Positions 1 through 9,905 of a DNA stretch of 64,000 bases are shown here, piece by piece. Under the pieces are notes generated by a model. The model did no database searches. It saw nothing but the letters and a program-made list of their open reading frames with translations, and was not told the origin of the DNA. This stretch comes from Caldilineaceae bacterium (GTDB lineage: Bacteria; Chloroflexota; Anaerolineae; Caldilineales; Caldilineaceae): the NCBI GenBank assembly GCA_022821585.1, contig JAJEDI010000050.1, positions 212,421 to 276,420 of the forward strand. Reading direction: 5' to 3'. Each line of letters opens with the position of its first letter. Positions within the stretch are counted from its first letter, which is position 1. The translations under genes were made by a program, and so were the position numbers.

Positions 1-456
1 ATCGTTGCCGGCGCCAAGGCCAGGAAGGAGATGTTGATGGCCGGTATCGGATCGACTGCCTCGGATAGGGGCGTCACATTTCGAGAGATTCCGGACCCTG
101 ATGGCGACAGCGCCATCACTCTTACGATGTTCCTGGAGACGCCAGCCAAGGCCCAAGCCGTGGCACATGCCCTGAACGCCGAGAACATCTCAGCCGGCGT
201 CCTGTACCGACCGGACCGGCAGGACATCCATGTATATGCACACTGGTTACCGATACTTTCGAAGCGCACCTGGACGGACACCGGCGGACCCTGGCGCTGG
301 GCGAGAAGGGACATAGCTTATGCGCCGGACATGTGCCAGCGTTCGCTCGATATTCTTGCCAGATCGGTGGTACTGATCGTGGATCCATACATGAGTAATT
401 CGGATGTGGAGGAGACCGTCGACGGTGTCACGAAAGCACTTGATGCACTTGCGTAG
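1..456 (+). CDS. C-terminal fragment of a PLP-dependent DegT/DnrJ/EryC1-like or related aminotransferase (5' end outside window)
   Basis: Frame 1 is open from base 1 to the stop at 456; C-terminal pattern ...YMSNSDVEETVDGVTKALDAL resembles PLP aminotransferase C-termini. Confidence 0.5.
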   Translation: MVAGAKARKEMLMAGIGSTASDRGVTFREIPDPDGDSAITLTMFLETPAKAQAVAHALNAENISAGVLYRPDRQDIHVYAHWLPILSKRTWTDTGGPWRWARRDIAYAPDMCQRSLDILARSVVLIVDPYMSNSDVEETVDGVTKALDALA

Positions 457-488
457 TACGCAGAATTGAGCCCCCAGCCCTCTTTGCC

Positions 489-1808
489 ATGAACAGAAAC
501 ACAGTTTGCACTTTTGTCCTCGCCTTGCTTCTGGCCGGCTGCGGCCGGCTGGATGTGGGTATTGGGCCGCTGCTGCGGGACGTGACAGTGGCGCCCGATC
601 AGATTTCTCCCAACGCCGACGGTGACACCGACGTTACCGAGATACGCTATACGCTCAGCCGCTCCGCTTACGTCAGCATCTTTTTTGAAGATGAGGAAGG
701 CGAACGGTTCTACTTTCGCAAGGACCGACGCCGCTCTCCCGGCAACTACAGTGTGCTGTGGGGTGGTGTGATGGATGAACCCGCAGTTGAGCAGATGGAT
801 GGCGGGACCAATGAAATCCTCAGTCGAGTCCTGCCGGACGGGAAGTACCGCTGGTTCATTCAGGCTTTGGACGACAGCGCCAACTCGGAGACTGCGGACG
901 GCGCCATCACCCTGGAGAACGGCGACACGGAAGTGCCGAGATTGGAAAGCTTTGCGGTCATGCCCACGGTATTCCGTCCCAATCTGGACGGCTTGCGGGA
1001 CGACTGGGTTAGCATCTCTTACAACCTGACGAAGGAGGTGCAGAACATTCAAGTCTACCTTGTGGACCCAGACAGGCCTAGTCTGAAGGTGCACATCGCG
1101 GAGGGGCCGAACACCATCGAACCTGAGGAAGCCGGCAATCACACATATAAGTATTTTGGCGGCGTGGACTTAAACGCAGAACCACCTCCTGACGGCGATT
1201 ACCTGGTGGTTGGCGAGGCAAACGATCTTGCCGGGAATCGCGTGCGAGTGACTCGGACACTAACGATAGAAATGGGAGGCAGGCCGCGGGCTGACGTAGT
1301 TCAGGGCGAGATCGACTGGGTAAACGAAGTCAATCGAGTCGTTAGTGTCCCGCTCGGTCAGAAGCTGTGCTTCAGCGCCCTTGTGAAGAATGAAGGCGAT
1401 GTGCCTGTCCGCACCAATGGTCCCTGGCCGGGGCAGGAGTACCAATTCCCCGAGGACTTCATCAATGAGACCTTCAACACGATCGCTTCGAGGCCAGAAA
1501 ACCTGGGCAAGTACTGGTTTGAACGGCCCGGTGTGTTTCGGTTTGGACTCAATTTCAGCACAACCGGTTATCCCTATCCCTTCCGGTGGGCTATCGGACG
1601 CCAGGAGGACCTGGAAAACCTTGAAATCGAAGGTGAAAGTGCCTGGTATCTGATGCCCGGAAAATCAGGCGAGGTCAGCGGCTGCATACTTTTCGAAGGG
1701 AGGCCGCCAGGTGGGAACGTTCTGTGGTGGGGCGGGTTGATTCATGAGGCCTATGGCCATCCCAACGATTTCATCGACCGTATTACCGTAAATGTAGGTA
1801 CAGAGTAG
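489..1808 (+). CDS. Predicted lipoprotein with FlgD-like Ig repeats
   Basis: Signal peptide with lipobox (LLLAGCG); two segments of type 'ISPNADGDTDVTEIRYTLSRSAYVSIFF' and 'FRPNLDGLRDDWVSISYNLTKEVQNIQVYL' typical of FlgD-Ig-like domains. Confidence 0.7.
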   Translation: MNRNTVCTFVLALLLAGCGRLDVGIGPLLRDVTVAPDQISPNADGDTDVTEIRYTLSRSAYVSIFFEDEEGERFYFRKDRRRSPGNYSVLWGGVMDEPAVEQMDGGTNEILSRVLPDGKYRWFIQALDDSANSETADGAITLENGDTEVPRLESFAVMPTVFRPNLDGLRDDWVSISYNLTKEVQNIQVYLVDPDRPSLKVHIAEGPNTIEPEEAGNHTYKYFGGVDLNAEPPPDGDYLVVGEANDLAGNRVRVTRTLTIEMGGRPRADVVQGEIDWVNEVNRVVSVPLGQKLCFSALVKNEGDVPVRTNGPWPGQEYQFPEDFINETFNTIASRPENLGKYWFERPGVFRFGLNFSTTGYPYPFRWAIGRQEDLENLEIEGESAWYLMPGKSGEVSGCILFEGRPPGGNVLWWGGLIHEAYGHPNDFIDRITVNVGTE

Positions 1809-1832
1809 ACGCCAAGCCAGATCCTTGGCGTC
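1808..1832 (+). terminator. Stem-loop at the end of the lipoprotein gene (no U-tract)
   Basis: GACGCCAAG-ccagatc-CTTGGCGTC, perfect 9 bp stem starting at the stop codon. Confidence 0.5.
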
Positions 1833-1854
1833 AGACCAGATTCCAAACAGATTT

Positions 1855-2859
1855 ATGCGCTTGGCAGTCATTATCGTCTCCTACAATGTGCGCGAGTTGC
1901 TGCGCCGCTGCCTGCATAGCGTATTTGACTCGGCAAGGCAAAGCGACGACTGGCTAGTTGTTGACGTAACGGTCGTCGACAACGCCAGTCACGACGGCAG
2001 CGCGCCGATGGTGGCCGATACGTTCCCGCAGGCGAATCTCATCGCCATGACCGAGAACCTTGGCTTTACGCGCGCCAATAACTTCGCGCTCAGAGGGTTG
2101 GGATTTGGCGTAGACAGAGAGGAACGCGCTGCCTCGGCCCCCGATCTTGTTCTCCTCCTGAATCCGGACACAGAGGTGGTGGACGACGCGTTGGGCAAGC
2201 TGGTCACTTTCATGCGAGACAACCCGACTGCGGGCGTGTGCGGCCCGCGATTGCATTATGGAGACGGCGCGCTGCAACATGGAGGCTTTGCGTTTCCAGG
2301 GCTGGGGCAAATCGCTCTCGATCTCATTCCACTGACGGGGCTGCCGGGCCTGAGCCGCCTGGTGCATCGGCTCTTGCAAAGCAGATTGAACGGTCGGTAT
2401 TCGCGCCGGCAATGGCTGGGGGTCGCGCCATTTCCGGTCGACTTCGTACTCGGTGCTGCGCTGATGGCGCGGGGAGAGAGTATCCGCGCAGTGGGCCTGC
2501 TGGATGAAGGCTACTTCATGTACTGTGAGGAGATGGACTGGTGCCTGCGCATGCGCGAAACGGGTAGGCCGACCTATGCGGTTCCTACAGCGCAGATAGT
2601 CCACTACGAAGGCCGCAGCAGCCGCCAGGTCCGCTGGCGGTCATTCGAAAGGCTGTGGGCCAGCCGCTTCCGCTTCTTCAGAATCCATGCACACCGCTAT
2701 CCGCAGGGATTCCATCTGCTTTTGCGGCCACTCGTGCGGCTGGGACTGGGCTTGAACGGGATGGCCGCCCGGCGCCAGTTTTCCCGCGGCCGTCTCAGCG
2801 GCGATCGGTTGGGGGAGCAGCTGGATGCGTATGCAAAGGTGCTGAGCTTCGGTGGGTAG
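1855..2859 (+). CDS. Glycosyltransferase family 2 (rhamnosyltransferase-like)
   Basis: MRLAVIIVSYNVRELLRRCL..., DNASHDGSAPMV, LLLNPDTEV, FFMYCEEMDWCLRMRETG-like motifs. ATG at 1855 preferred because the ORF-track start (1825) lies inside the upstream hairpin. Confidence 0.88.
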   Translation: MRLAVIIVSYNVRELLRRCLHSVFDSARQSDDWLVVDVTVVDNASHDGSAPMVADTFPQANLIAMTENLGFTRANNFALRGLGFGVDREERAASAPDLVLLLNPDTEVVDDALGKLVTFMRDNPTAGVCGPRLHYGDGALQHGGFAFPGLGQIALDLIPLTGLPGLSRLVHRLLQSRLNGRYSRRQWLGVAPFPVDFVLGAALMARGESIRAVGLLDEGYFMYCEEMDWCLRMRETGRPTYAVPTAQIVHYEGRSSRQVRWRSFERLWASRFRFFRIHAHRYPQGFHLLLRPLVRLGLGLNGMAARRQFSRGRLSGDRLGEQLDAYAKVLSFGG

Positions 2860-2922
2860 GAATAATTTGCGCAGTTGCGGACGTGGGGCGGATGAGGGTC
2901 TGCGCAACGGAGGACTTTCGGG

Positions 2923-3693
2923 TTGACTTTGCGCCTTACAGCAGTAATCCTCACCAAGGACGAATCTGAAAACGTTGCGGACTGCATCGCCGCACTGAAG
3001 GGCTGGACTGACGAAGTCGTGGTCTGGGACTCGTGCAGCCTGGATGATACGCGGGGCGTTGCCAAAGAGGCGGGCGCTCGCGTGGTCGCGCGTCCATTTG
3101 ACGACTATGGCAGGCAGCGGCAGGCCGCGCTTGACAGCATCAACAGTGAATGGATTCTGTTCATTGACGCGGACGAACGGGCCACGCCAGCGCTGGCACG
3201 TGAGATCTTGCAAGCATGCCAAGATAGGCGCCGCGCCGGATTCTGGATTCCTCGCCGCAACTTTATCGTTGGCCGTGAAATGCAGGGGGGCGGATTTTTC
3301 CCGGATTTTCAGTTGCGCCTTTTGCGTAGGGGCTGCGCCCGCTACGACCTACGCAGAGAGGTTCACGAAGTCGTCATCCTGGAGGGAGAAGACGGTATTC
3401 TGGCGGAGCCGCTGCTTCACTACAACTATGCAGACTGGCGGCAGTTTCACTGCAAGCAGCGCAACTACGCCAGCTACGAAGCCAGGATTCTCGAAGAGCA
3501 GGGCATTCGCCCGCGACCGCACAATTTGGTCCTTCAGCCGGTACGTGAGCTGCGGCGCCGCTTTCTTACGCTCAAGGGATGGCGCGACGGCTTACACGGG
3601 TTACGAATCGCGCTGCTACTCGCCTGGTACTATGGTTTTATTCCCTACTGGCTGCTGATTGCGGACCCTCACACCGGGAGCGGTCGCAAGTAA
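2923..3693 (+). CDS. Glycosyltransferase family 2 (WaaE/KdtX-like)
   Basis: LTAVILTKDESENVADCIAALKGWTDEVVVWDSCSLDDT..., 'ILFIDADERATPAL', 'GREMQGGGFFPDFQLRLLRRG'. Confidence 0.88.
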   Translation: MTLRLTAVILTKDESENVADCIAALKGWTDEVVVWDSCSLDDTRGVAKEAGARVVARPFDDYGRQRQAALDSINSEWILFIDADERATPALAREILQACQDRRRAGFWIPRRNFIVGREMQGGGFFPDFQLRLLRRGCARYDLRREVHEVVILEGEDGILAEPLLHYNYADWRQFHCKQRNYASYEARILEEQGIRPRPHNLVLQPVRELRRRFLTLKGWRDGLHGLRIALLLAWYYGFIPYWLLIADPHTGSGRK

Positions 3694-3730
3694 GGCTTCC
3701 GGCCGGTCGAGGCTTGACGCTTCCCTCTAC

Positions 3731-4735
3731 TCACTTCGATTCAAACGCCTCGCGATGGGCGTCGCGCACCGCGTTGTCCTCAAGTTTAGCGTAGATGCGG
3801 GTCGTGTTCGGGCTTGCGTGTCCCAGCGCCGTCTGGGTGACGGCCAGATCGTGTGTGGTCTGGTAGATGCGGGTGGCGAAATAGTGGCGGAGCGCGTGGG
3901 GGGTTATGCCTTTTGCGCCGAGGCCTGAGGACTCGGCCAGGCGGCGAATGGTGTTTTGGACGGATTGGGTCGACAGGGGCAGAATTTTCGGGCCGGCCTT
4001 TCTGTCATGGCGGGCAAAGACCGGCAGTTCGGACAGTGGTCGGCCAGTCGCGCCGTCGAACCGTTGCCTCGCGTGCAGGTAGTGGTGGATCGCCTCCCAT
4101 GACCGTTCGTCGAAGTAGACGCGGCGGACTTTGTTGCCCTTGCCGACGACCCACACAGCCCTATCTTGGTCTTCCAACTGCTTGCGCGTGATGCTAACCA
4201 GTTCGCCGACGCGCAGCCCCGTGCAACGCAGCGTCTCGACGATGGCGATGTCGCGCAGCTTGGCAAGCCGTTCACGCGGATCATCCGGGCGGCGCAGGAC
4301 GGACTCGCGTGCTGCAGTGACGAGTAGCTCCATTTCCTCAGGGCGGGGGGGATGAGGTATCAACTCCGGCGGGCGTTGATTTCTGCGAACGTGCTTGATC
4401 CCTTCCTGCAGGCGCGCCAACTCCTGCGGCGTGAAGGGCAACCAGCCTCGTACCTGCAGGTAGCTCACCCAGGCCATCATGGCGGCCAGGTAGGTGGTCA
4501 GCGTTCGCTGGCCGATGCTGGCCGCCTCCAGGAGCCAGGTAGAAAACGCCAGCAAGCGGTCGACGTCCAGGTCTTCAAGGTCCTTGACTTCCGGCGGGAT
4601 CCCCTTTTCGGCCAGATATTGGCGGAAGAGGTTCATGGCCGTTCGGTAGGTACGGCGCGTATAGGCCGTTCCGGTGTCGGCAGCTTCAAGATAGCTCTCG
4701 ATAGTGGAAGAAATAGACATCAGGTTGCCTGCCAA
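3731..4735 (-). CDS. Tyrosine recombinase / phage-type integrase family protein (XerC/D-like)
   Basis: SAM-like N-terminal core-binding region plus catalytic R (RCTGLRVGELV), HxxR (HALRHYFATRI), H/Y (LGHASPNTTRIYAKL). Confidence 0.92.
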   Translation of the reverse strand: MAGNLMSISSTIESYLEAADTGTAYTRRTYRTAMNLFRQYLAEKGIPPEVKDLEDLDVDRLLAFSTWLLEAASIGQRTLTTYLAAMMAWVSYLQVRGWLPFTPQELARLQEGIKHVRRNQRPPELIPHPPRPEEMELLVTAARESVLRRPDDPRERLAKLRDIAIVETLRCTGLRVGELVSITRKQLEDQDRAVWVVGKGNKVRRVYFDERSWEAIHHYLHARQRFDGATGRPLSELPVFARHDRKAGPKILPLSTQSVQNTIRRLAESSGLGAKGITPHALRHYFATRIYQTTHDLAVTQTALGHASPNTTRIYAKLEDNAVRDAHREAFESK

Positions 4736-4784
4736 GAGACCAGCAAGAGCTGGGCCCCCAAGAAAAAGCCGCAGTCAGCAGCGG

Positions 4785-6422
4785 TCATGCTCGCCGTCCC
4801 GGACCGGAAACGATGCGACCCGGGGTGGCCCCGGTGTGGGCGCCATCTCTGTAGACTCGTTCGCCGTTAACCCAGACATTGCGCACACCGACTGAGAGTT
4901 GGTGAGGGTCGGTAAATGTAGCACGGTCGGCGACTGTCTCCGGATCGAAGATCACAACGTCGGCAAAGAAGCCCTCACGCAACTGGCCCCGGTCACGCAG
5001 TCCGAGCCGGTCGCAGAGTGCGGATGACATTTTGCGCACCGCGTCCTCCAGCGAAATTACCTTTTCTTCGCGCACGTACTTTCCGAGCAGGCGGCTGTAG
5101 GTGCCGTAGGCGCGTGGATGATAGGGGCCGGTCGGCGCGGCCCAGGCCGGATCCAGCCCACCTGCGTCGGTGGAGATCGTGATCCAGGGCTGCTGAAGCT
5201 GACGCCGCAGGTTCTCTTCGCTCATCACAAAGTAGAAGGTGCTGATGCGCTGCTCTTCGGAAGCGAGCAGGTCCATGGCCGCGTCGGGCCAGTCCACACC
5301 CAGTTCTGCTGCGGTTTCCGAGAGAAGCTTGCCCACATACTGCTGATTTTCCTCCTTAAGGAAGCCGACCGGCATTACGCCCTGCGGTCCTACGAGGTCG
5401 GCCATCGCTTCCCAGTCACCGGTTGGATTGAGGGCAGCTTCCTTTATCTTGGCGCGCATAGCGCCATCGCGAATGTTCTCATACAGCTTGTCGCCGGCTG
5501 CAGCCCAAGGGGGCAACACAGAAGTCAGCCCGGTTCCAGCCGCCGGGTATGTGTACATATCGGCGGTGACATCAGTCCCCTGTGACCGGGCCTCGGTGAT
5601 GCGCTCCATGGCTGAGGCCATTTTGTGCCAGTTGCGGGTTCCGGCCGCTTTCAAGTGATAGATCTGGACCGGGACATCGGCGTTGCGTCCAATCGACAGC
5701 GCCTCCTCCAGCCCTTCAAGAAAAGCGTCGGCTTCCGAGCGCAGGTGGGTGATGTAGATGCCGTTGTAGGGACGGAAGGCGCTGGCGATCTCGATGATTT
5801 CGTCGGTGGCGGCATAACTGGAAGGCGGATAGATGAGCGCGAAAGAGACGCCGAAAGCCCCATCCTCCATGGCCTCGGCGGTAACGCGCTTCATCGCGGC
5901 CATCTCGTCGTCGGTGGGGGGTCGCATGTCCATGCCCATGGCGTATTTGCGAAGTGTGCCCCCGCCGAGAAAGGAGCCGATATTGGGAGAAACGCCCTGA
6001 TCGGTCATGGCCTCCAACCAGTCGCGAAACCGGGTCCAGGAGGCCGTACGCTCGGCCCACTCGGGATTCAGCAGTTGTGTGAACTGATGGACGGGCAGTT
6101 CGGCGCTGTTTCTGCCGCCAACGGGGGCGGGCGTCGATCCCTCGCCCATCACCTCCGTGGTGACGCCCTGGGAGATCTTGGACAGGCTGCGGCCGTCCAC
6201 CATAAGCGACAGGATCGAGTGGCTGAGGATGTCGACGAATCCGGGACAAACAACGTGGCCAGCCGCGTCCACGACCTCGGCACAGTTCTCGGTTGGGATG
6301 GCGCCAGGTGGAGCGACTGCCGAGATGCGGTCGTTTGTCAGGGCTACATCCCCGTAGCGCCAGGGAGAGCCCGAGCCGTCGACTATACGGGCATTTCGAA
6401 TGAGGGTAGTCTGTTCAGGCAT
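4785..6422 (-). CDS. N-acyl-D-amino-acid deacylase (D-aminoacylase)-like amidohydrolase
   Basis: MPEQTTLIRNARIVDGSGSPWRYGDVAL..., 'GHVVCPGFVDILSHS', 'KISQGVTTEVMGEG', 'ITHLRSEADAFLEGLEEAL', 'TISTDAGGLDP'. ATG at 6422 preferred over ORF-track 6638. Confidence 0.85.
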   Translation of the reverse strand: MPEQTTLIRNARIVDGSGSPWRYGDVALTNDRISAVAPPGAIPTENCAEVVDAAGHVVCPGFVDILSHSILSLMVDGRSLSKISQGVTTEVMGEGSTPAPVGGRNSAELPVHQFTQLLNPEWAERTASWTRFRDWLEAMTDQGVSPNIGSFLGGGTLRKYAMGMDMRPPTDDEMAAMKRVTAEAMEDGAFGVSFALIYPPSSYAATDEIIEIASAFRPYNGIYITHLRSEADAFLEGLEEALSIGRNADVPVQIYHLKAAGTRNWHKMASAMERITEARSQGTDVTADMYTYPAAGTGLTSVLPPWAAAGDKLYENIRDGAMRAKIKEAALNPTGDWEAMADLVGPQGVMPVGFLKEENQQYVGKLLSETAAELGVDWPDAAMDLLASEEQRISTFYFVMSEENLRRQLQQPWITISTDAGGLDPAWAAPTGPYHPRAYGTYSRLLGKYVREEKVISLEDAVRKMSSALCDRLGLRDRGQLREGFFADVVIFDPETVADRATFTDPHQLSVGVRNVWVNGERVYRDGAHTGATPGRIVSGPGRRA

Positions 6423-6689
6423 TCTGAATTGGTACTGATCTGAGGAACAGGGTGAGTGTCGTCTACAAAAATGGTACTCGACACATGCGGATGCGTCAAG
6501 ACTGAAGGGGATGTCAATTGCCGGGTGGAGAATGGATTCCGGGAGGTCACTGCAAGGTTGGCGGGGACACTGGATTGACGGTTCAGCCAGGAAAGAGTGT
6601 CCGAACAGACGGGTCCTCTCTGCGAGTGCAAGGAGCATTCAGGCGGTTGGAAACCGTTTTGGGGGCGCTGCCACTACTGTAAAACGTTG

Positions 6690-6717
6690 TAGACTGGATT
6701 TCTTGATATGATATAAT
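6690..6717 (+). promoter_or_regulatory. Candidate sigma70-type promoter with extended -10 for the subtilase gene
   Basis: TGaTATAAT at 6709-6717; weak -35-like TTGTAG about 19 nt upstream. Confidence 0.4.
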
Positions 6718-6838
6718 CCTTGAGGCCTGTGGAACAGCGCTGAAGCGTTCGTCAGCTTGTCAGAGGCGTGAGCCCAGAGCTTGCATATTCAAACATTCGG
6801 ACTTGTGAAGTGATTCGGCGCTTCTTTGCTGCTCTTCA

Positions 6839-8305
6839 ATGGCTACTTCTTCCTTAAATCGCGCAGTTCTCATTCCCCTCAGCCTCATTCTACTACTCTC
6901 ATTACTATCTTCCTGTTCGGGTAGACCGCGGTCTCCACGACTGATAGGGAAAAAGGAAACATACGCGTCCGGCCGCATCCTGATCAAGTTCAATTCCGGC
7001 TTTTCCTCCGTTTCGATGACGGAGACGGCCGAAAAGTTCGAACTGCGTCCTTCGTCGATTTCCTGCGGCTCGGTCCATTTGCACAGTGTGCGGCCGGGAA
7101 CGGAACTGGAAGCGGCGGAGGCATTCATGCTGGATCCAGCGGTGGAATACGCCGAACCGGATTTCTTGATCTTTGCGGCTGCGGCTGGCGCGGATGCTGC
7201 AGAGGAGGGACAAGTACTAGGGGATAGCGGCGTTATATCCAGAGAAATGCAAGCCGTTTTGCGGGCCACGAATGATGAGGGAACGCCCAACGACCCCTTT
7301 TACGGAAGACAATGGGGGCTGGCCAAGATCGAAGCTGAAGCGGCCTGGAAGGTTTCCACCGGCAGCAATGTAATTGTTGCGGTGATTGATTCCGGCGTCG
7401 ATCTGGACCATCCTGAGCTGTCAGGGCGTGTATTGGAGGGGTACGATTTTGTCAACGAAGACACCGAAGCGGACGACGATTACGGTCACGGAACTCTGGT
7501 GGCTGGGGTCGTTGCGGCCGCTGCACATAACGACAGAGGTATTGCGGGCCTGGCCTGGGACGCCCAGATATTGCCGGTGAAGGTTCTGGACAACCAGGGT
7601 CAGGGCGTGAGCAGCAACCTTACGTGCGCCCTCTATTGGGCTGCGGACGAGGGCGCAGACGTCATCAACATCAGTATCATCAGTTTTGGCCCATCATTTG
7701 GAATGCAGAGTGCGATCAACTACGCCGCCAATGAAGGGGCACTTATTTTCTCGGCGTCCGGAAACCTCTATGAACAGGGAAATCCCGTTACCTATCCTGC
7801 TGCGCTCGATAACGTAATTGCCGTCGGTGCCACTGACAGAGACGATGCCCACGCCTGGTTCTCAAGCGCGGGCACCTTTGTAGATGTGGCGGCGCCCGGA
7901 GTAGGCATTTACAGCCCGTTTCCCCCCACGCATGAAGAGTATCGATCAGTGAACGGAACGAGCCTGGCGACGCCTCACGTCGTGGGACTGGCTGCACTGG
8001 TCCTGTCTGCAGCTCCTGGCCTGTCCTCTGAAGAGGTGGAAGAGGTTATACAGCAGAGCGCGGTCGATCTTGGTGATGCCAGCAAGGACGACAAGTTCGG
8101 TCACGGGAGAATCGATGCTTCCGCGGCGATGTCGCTCACCATTTCCTCTTTGCCTGTGCACCTGCTGCTGCCCAGCGTGAATTCGCCCGCACCGACCGAA
8201 ACAGCGACAGCTACCCCATCGCCGACTGCCGATACGACTCCCGGCTCTACCCCTACCCCGAGTCCAACACCGACTCCCAGTCCTACTCCGACACGAAGCC
8301 AGTAG
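6839..8305 (+). CDS. S8 family serine peptidase (subtilisin-like), predicted lipoprotein with Thr/Pro/Ser-rich C-terminus
   Basis: Catalytic D (VIAVIDSGVDLDHPE), H (DYGHGTLVAGVV), S (NGTSLATPHVVG); lipobox LLSSCSG; tail TPTPSPTPTPSPTPTRSQ. Confidence 0.95.
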   Translation: MATSSLNRAVLIPLSLILLLSLLSSCSGRPRSPRLIGKKETYASGRILIKFNSGFSSVSMTETAEKFELRPSSISCGSVHLHSVRPGTELEAAEAFMLDPAVEYAEPDFLIFAAAAGADAAEEGQVLGDSGVISREMQAVLRATNDEGTPNDPFYGRQWGLAKIEAEAAWKVSTGSNVIVAVIDSGVDLDHPELSGRVLEGYDFVNEDTEADDDYGHGTLVAGVVAAAAHNDRGIAGLAWDAQILPVKVLDNQGQGVSSNLTCALYWAADEGADVINISIISFGPSFGMQSAINYAANEGALIFSASGNLYEQGNPVTYPAALDNVIAVGATDRDDAHAWFSSAGTFVDVAAPGVGIYSPFPPTHEEYRSVNGTSLATPHVVGLAALVLSAAPGLSSEEVEEVIQQSAVDLGDASKDDKFGHGRIDASAAMSLTISSLPVHLLLPSVNSPAPTETATATPSPTADTTPGSTPTPSPTPTPSPTPTRSQ

Positions 8306-8339
8306 CTAAACTTGCTTAGCATGCGTTGCGACCAGAGGC

Positions 8340-8371
8340 GGATACGAGGACAACTCCAAGTGCTCGTATCC
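8340..8371. terminator. Bidirectional stem-loop between convergent genes
   Basis: GGATACGAG...CTCGTATCC, 9 bp perfect stem between the subtilase (+) and aminotransferase (-) stops. Confidence 0.5.
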
Positions 8372-8379
8372 TGCGGCTG

Positions 8380-9654
8380 CTATACGCCGTAGCGCCTTAC
8401 GAAACGGTACATCCGCTCCAGAGCGATTTCGAGTTTTGGCATTTCGACCGGGTAGGCGCAACGCACATGGCCCTCGCCCCCGGCCCCAAAACCGCTGCCT
8501 GGAATCACGGCCACGCGTTCCTCGTATAAGAGCTTGTCGGCAAACTCAAACTCATCCATACCGGTGCGCTGAACGCTGGGAAACGCATAGAATGCGCCCT
8601 TGGGCTCAAAGCAGTCCAGGCCTATTTCGTTGAGGCCGTCGACGAGAAAACGGCGGCGTTCTCCGTAGCTGGCCACCATCTCCTGAACTGCGGACTCTGC
8701 GGCGGGGTCGGTCAGTGCGCGTAAGGCGGCGGCCTGCCCCCCGGTGGGCGCCGACATGATCAGGTATTGGTGGATTCGCCGCATGGCACCGAGCAATTCC
8801 GCCGGGCCTGCGGCATAGCCAATGCGCCAGCCGGTCATGGCGTAGTCTTTGCTCATCCCGCCGAGGTGAATGGTGCGCTCGGCCATGCCGGGCAGAGCAG
8901 CGAACATGACGTGCTCGTGGTCATCGTAGACGAGGCGATCGTATATTTCGTCGGAGATGACGATCAGGTCGTGTTTTTCAGCTACCTGTGCGATGGCTGT
9001 GAGCTCCTCACGGTTCATAACGGCGCCGGTCGGATTGCAGGGATAGCCTATGAGCAGGACCTTGGTGCGCGGGGTGATGGCCTCCTCCAGTTGTTCCGGA
9101 GTCAGGACGAAGTTGTTGGAGGCGTAGGTGGGAATGTCGACAACCGAGCCTCCGGCCAGAATCACGTCGGCAGTGTAGGATACGAAGCAGGGCTGGGGCA
9201 CGAGCACCTCGTCGCCCGGGTCGAGCAACGCCTGCATGGCCAGGTACATTGCCTCACTGACGCCGACTGTGATGAGTACTTCGGTGCCGGCGTCATATGC
9301 CGGCGCGTCGTAAAGGTTCGTCAGCATGCCGGCCACAGCTTCGCGCAGTTCCAATGTACCGGCGTTGGACGTATAGGAGGTGTCCCCTTGCAGCAGGCTA
9401 TCCGTCCCGGCGTGGAGAACCGGCTTGGGGGTTACGTAGTCAGGCTCTCCTATTCCCAGGCTGATCACGTCATCCATGGTCGTAGCGAGATCGAAAAAGC
9501 GTCGAATCGGAGAGGGCGGCACGCGCTGTACGCGGCTGCTCAGGCGGCTTTCCAGCGAGCGTCGTAAGCCTGTAGCCTGGTTGCCCTGTTCGTCGCCGGT
9601 GTTGGGCATTATCACGGTCGGAGCTTCAGGAGAATTCATAAGTATCGTATTCAT
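8380..9654 (-). CDS. Pyridoxal phosphate-dependent aminotransferase class I/II (aspartate aminotransferase-like)
   Basis: ISLGIGEPDYVTPKPV, 'IGYPCNPTGAVMNREEL', 'VISDEIYDRLVYD', 'GGMSKDYAMTGWRIGYAAG' (PLP lysine). Confidence 0.93.
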   Translation of the reverse strand: MNTILMNSPEAPTVIMPNTGDEQGNQATGLRRSLESRLSSRVQRVPPSPIRRFFDLATTMDDVISLGIGEPDYVTPKPVLHAGTDSLLQGDTSYTSNAGTLELREAVAGMLTNLYDAPAYDAGTEVLITVGVSEAMYLAMQALLDPGDEVLVPQPCFVSYTADVILAGGSVVDIPTYASNNFVLTPEQLEEAITPRTKVLLIGYPCNPTGAVMNREELTAIAQVAEKHDLIVISDEIYDRLVYDDHEHVMFAALPGMAERTIHLGGMSKDYAMTGWRIGYAAGPAELLGAMRRIHQYLIMSAPTGGQAAALRALTDPAAESAVQEMVASYGERRRFLVDGLNEIGLDCFEPKGAFYAFPSVQRTGMDEFEFADKLLYEERVAVIPGSGFGAGGEGHVRCAYPVEMPKLEIALERMYRFVRRYGV

Positions 9655-9905
9655 CTCTTGGTGGTCTTTTGCGGTGGGGGCCGGTAATCTCATCGTCGGC
9701 AGGCCTCCCTGGGGAAACCCCGGGCATCTGCGTTTCTGCCAAAAGCCTTTTCAGCCGATTGCACAACGGTCAGCGACTTAACCGAGCCGTTGCCGGCCCG
9801 TTGCACCGGCTGCGCCCAGAGCCGGTGCCCAGGGGGTAAACCAACGGAGACACTTGTTGGTCATCTCAGGCAGACGTTTTCTTTCGTTCAAATAACAGAT
9901 AATGA

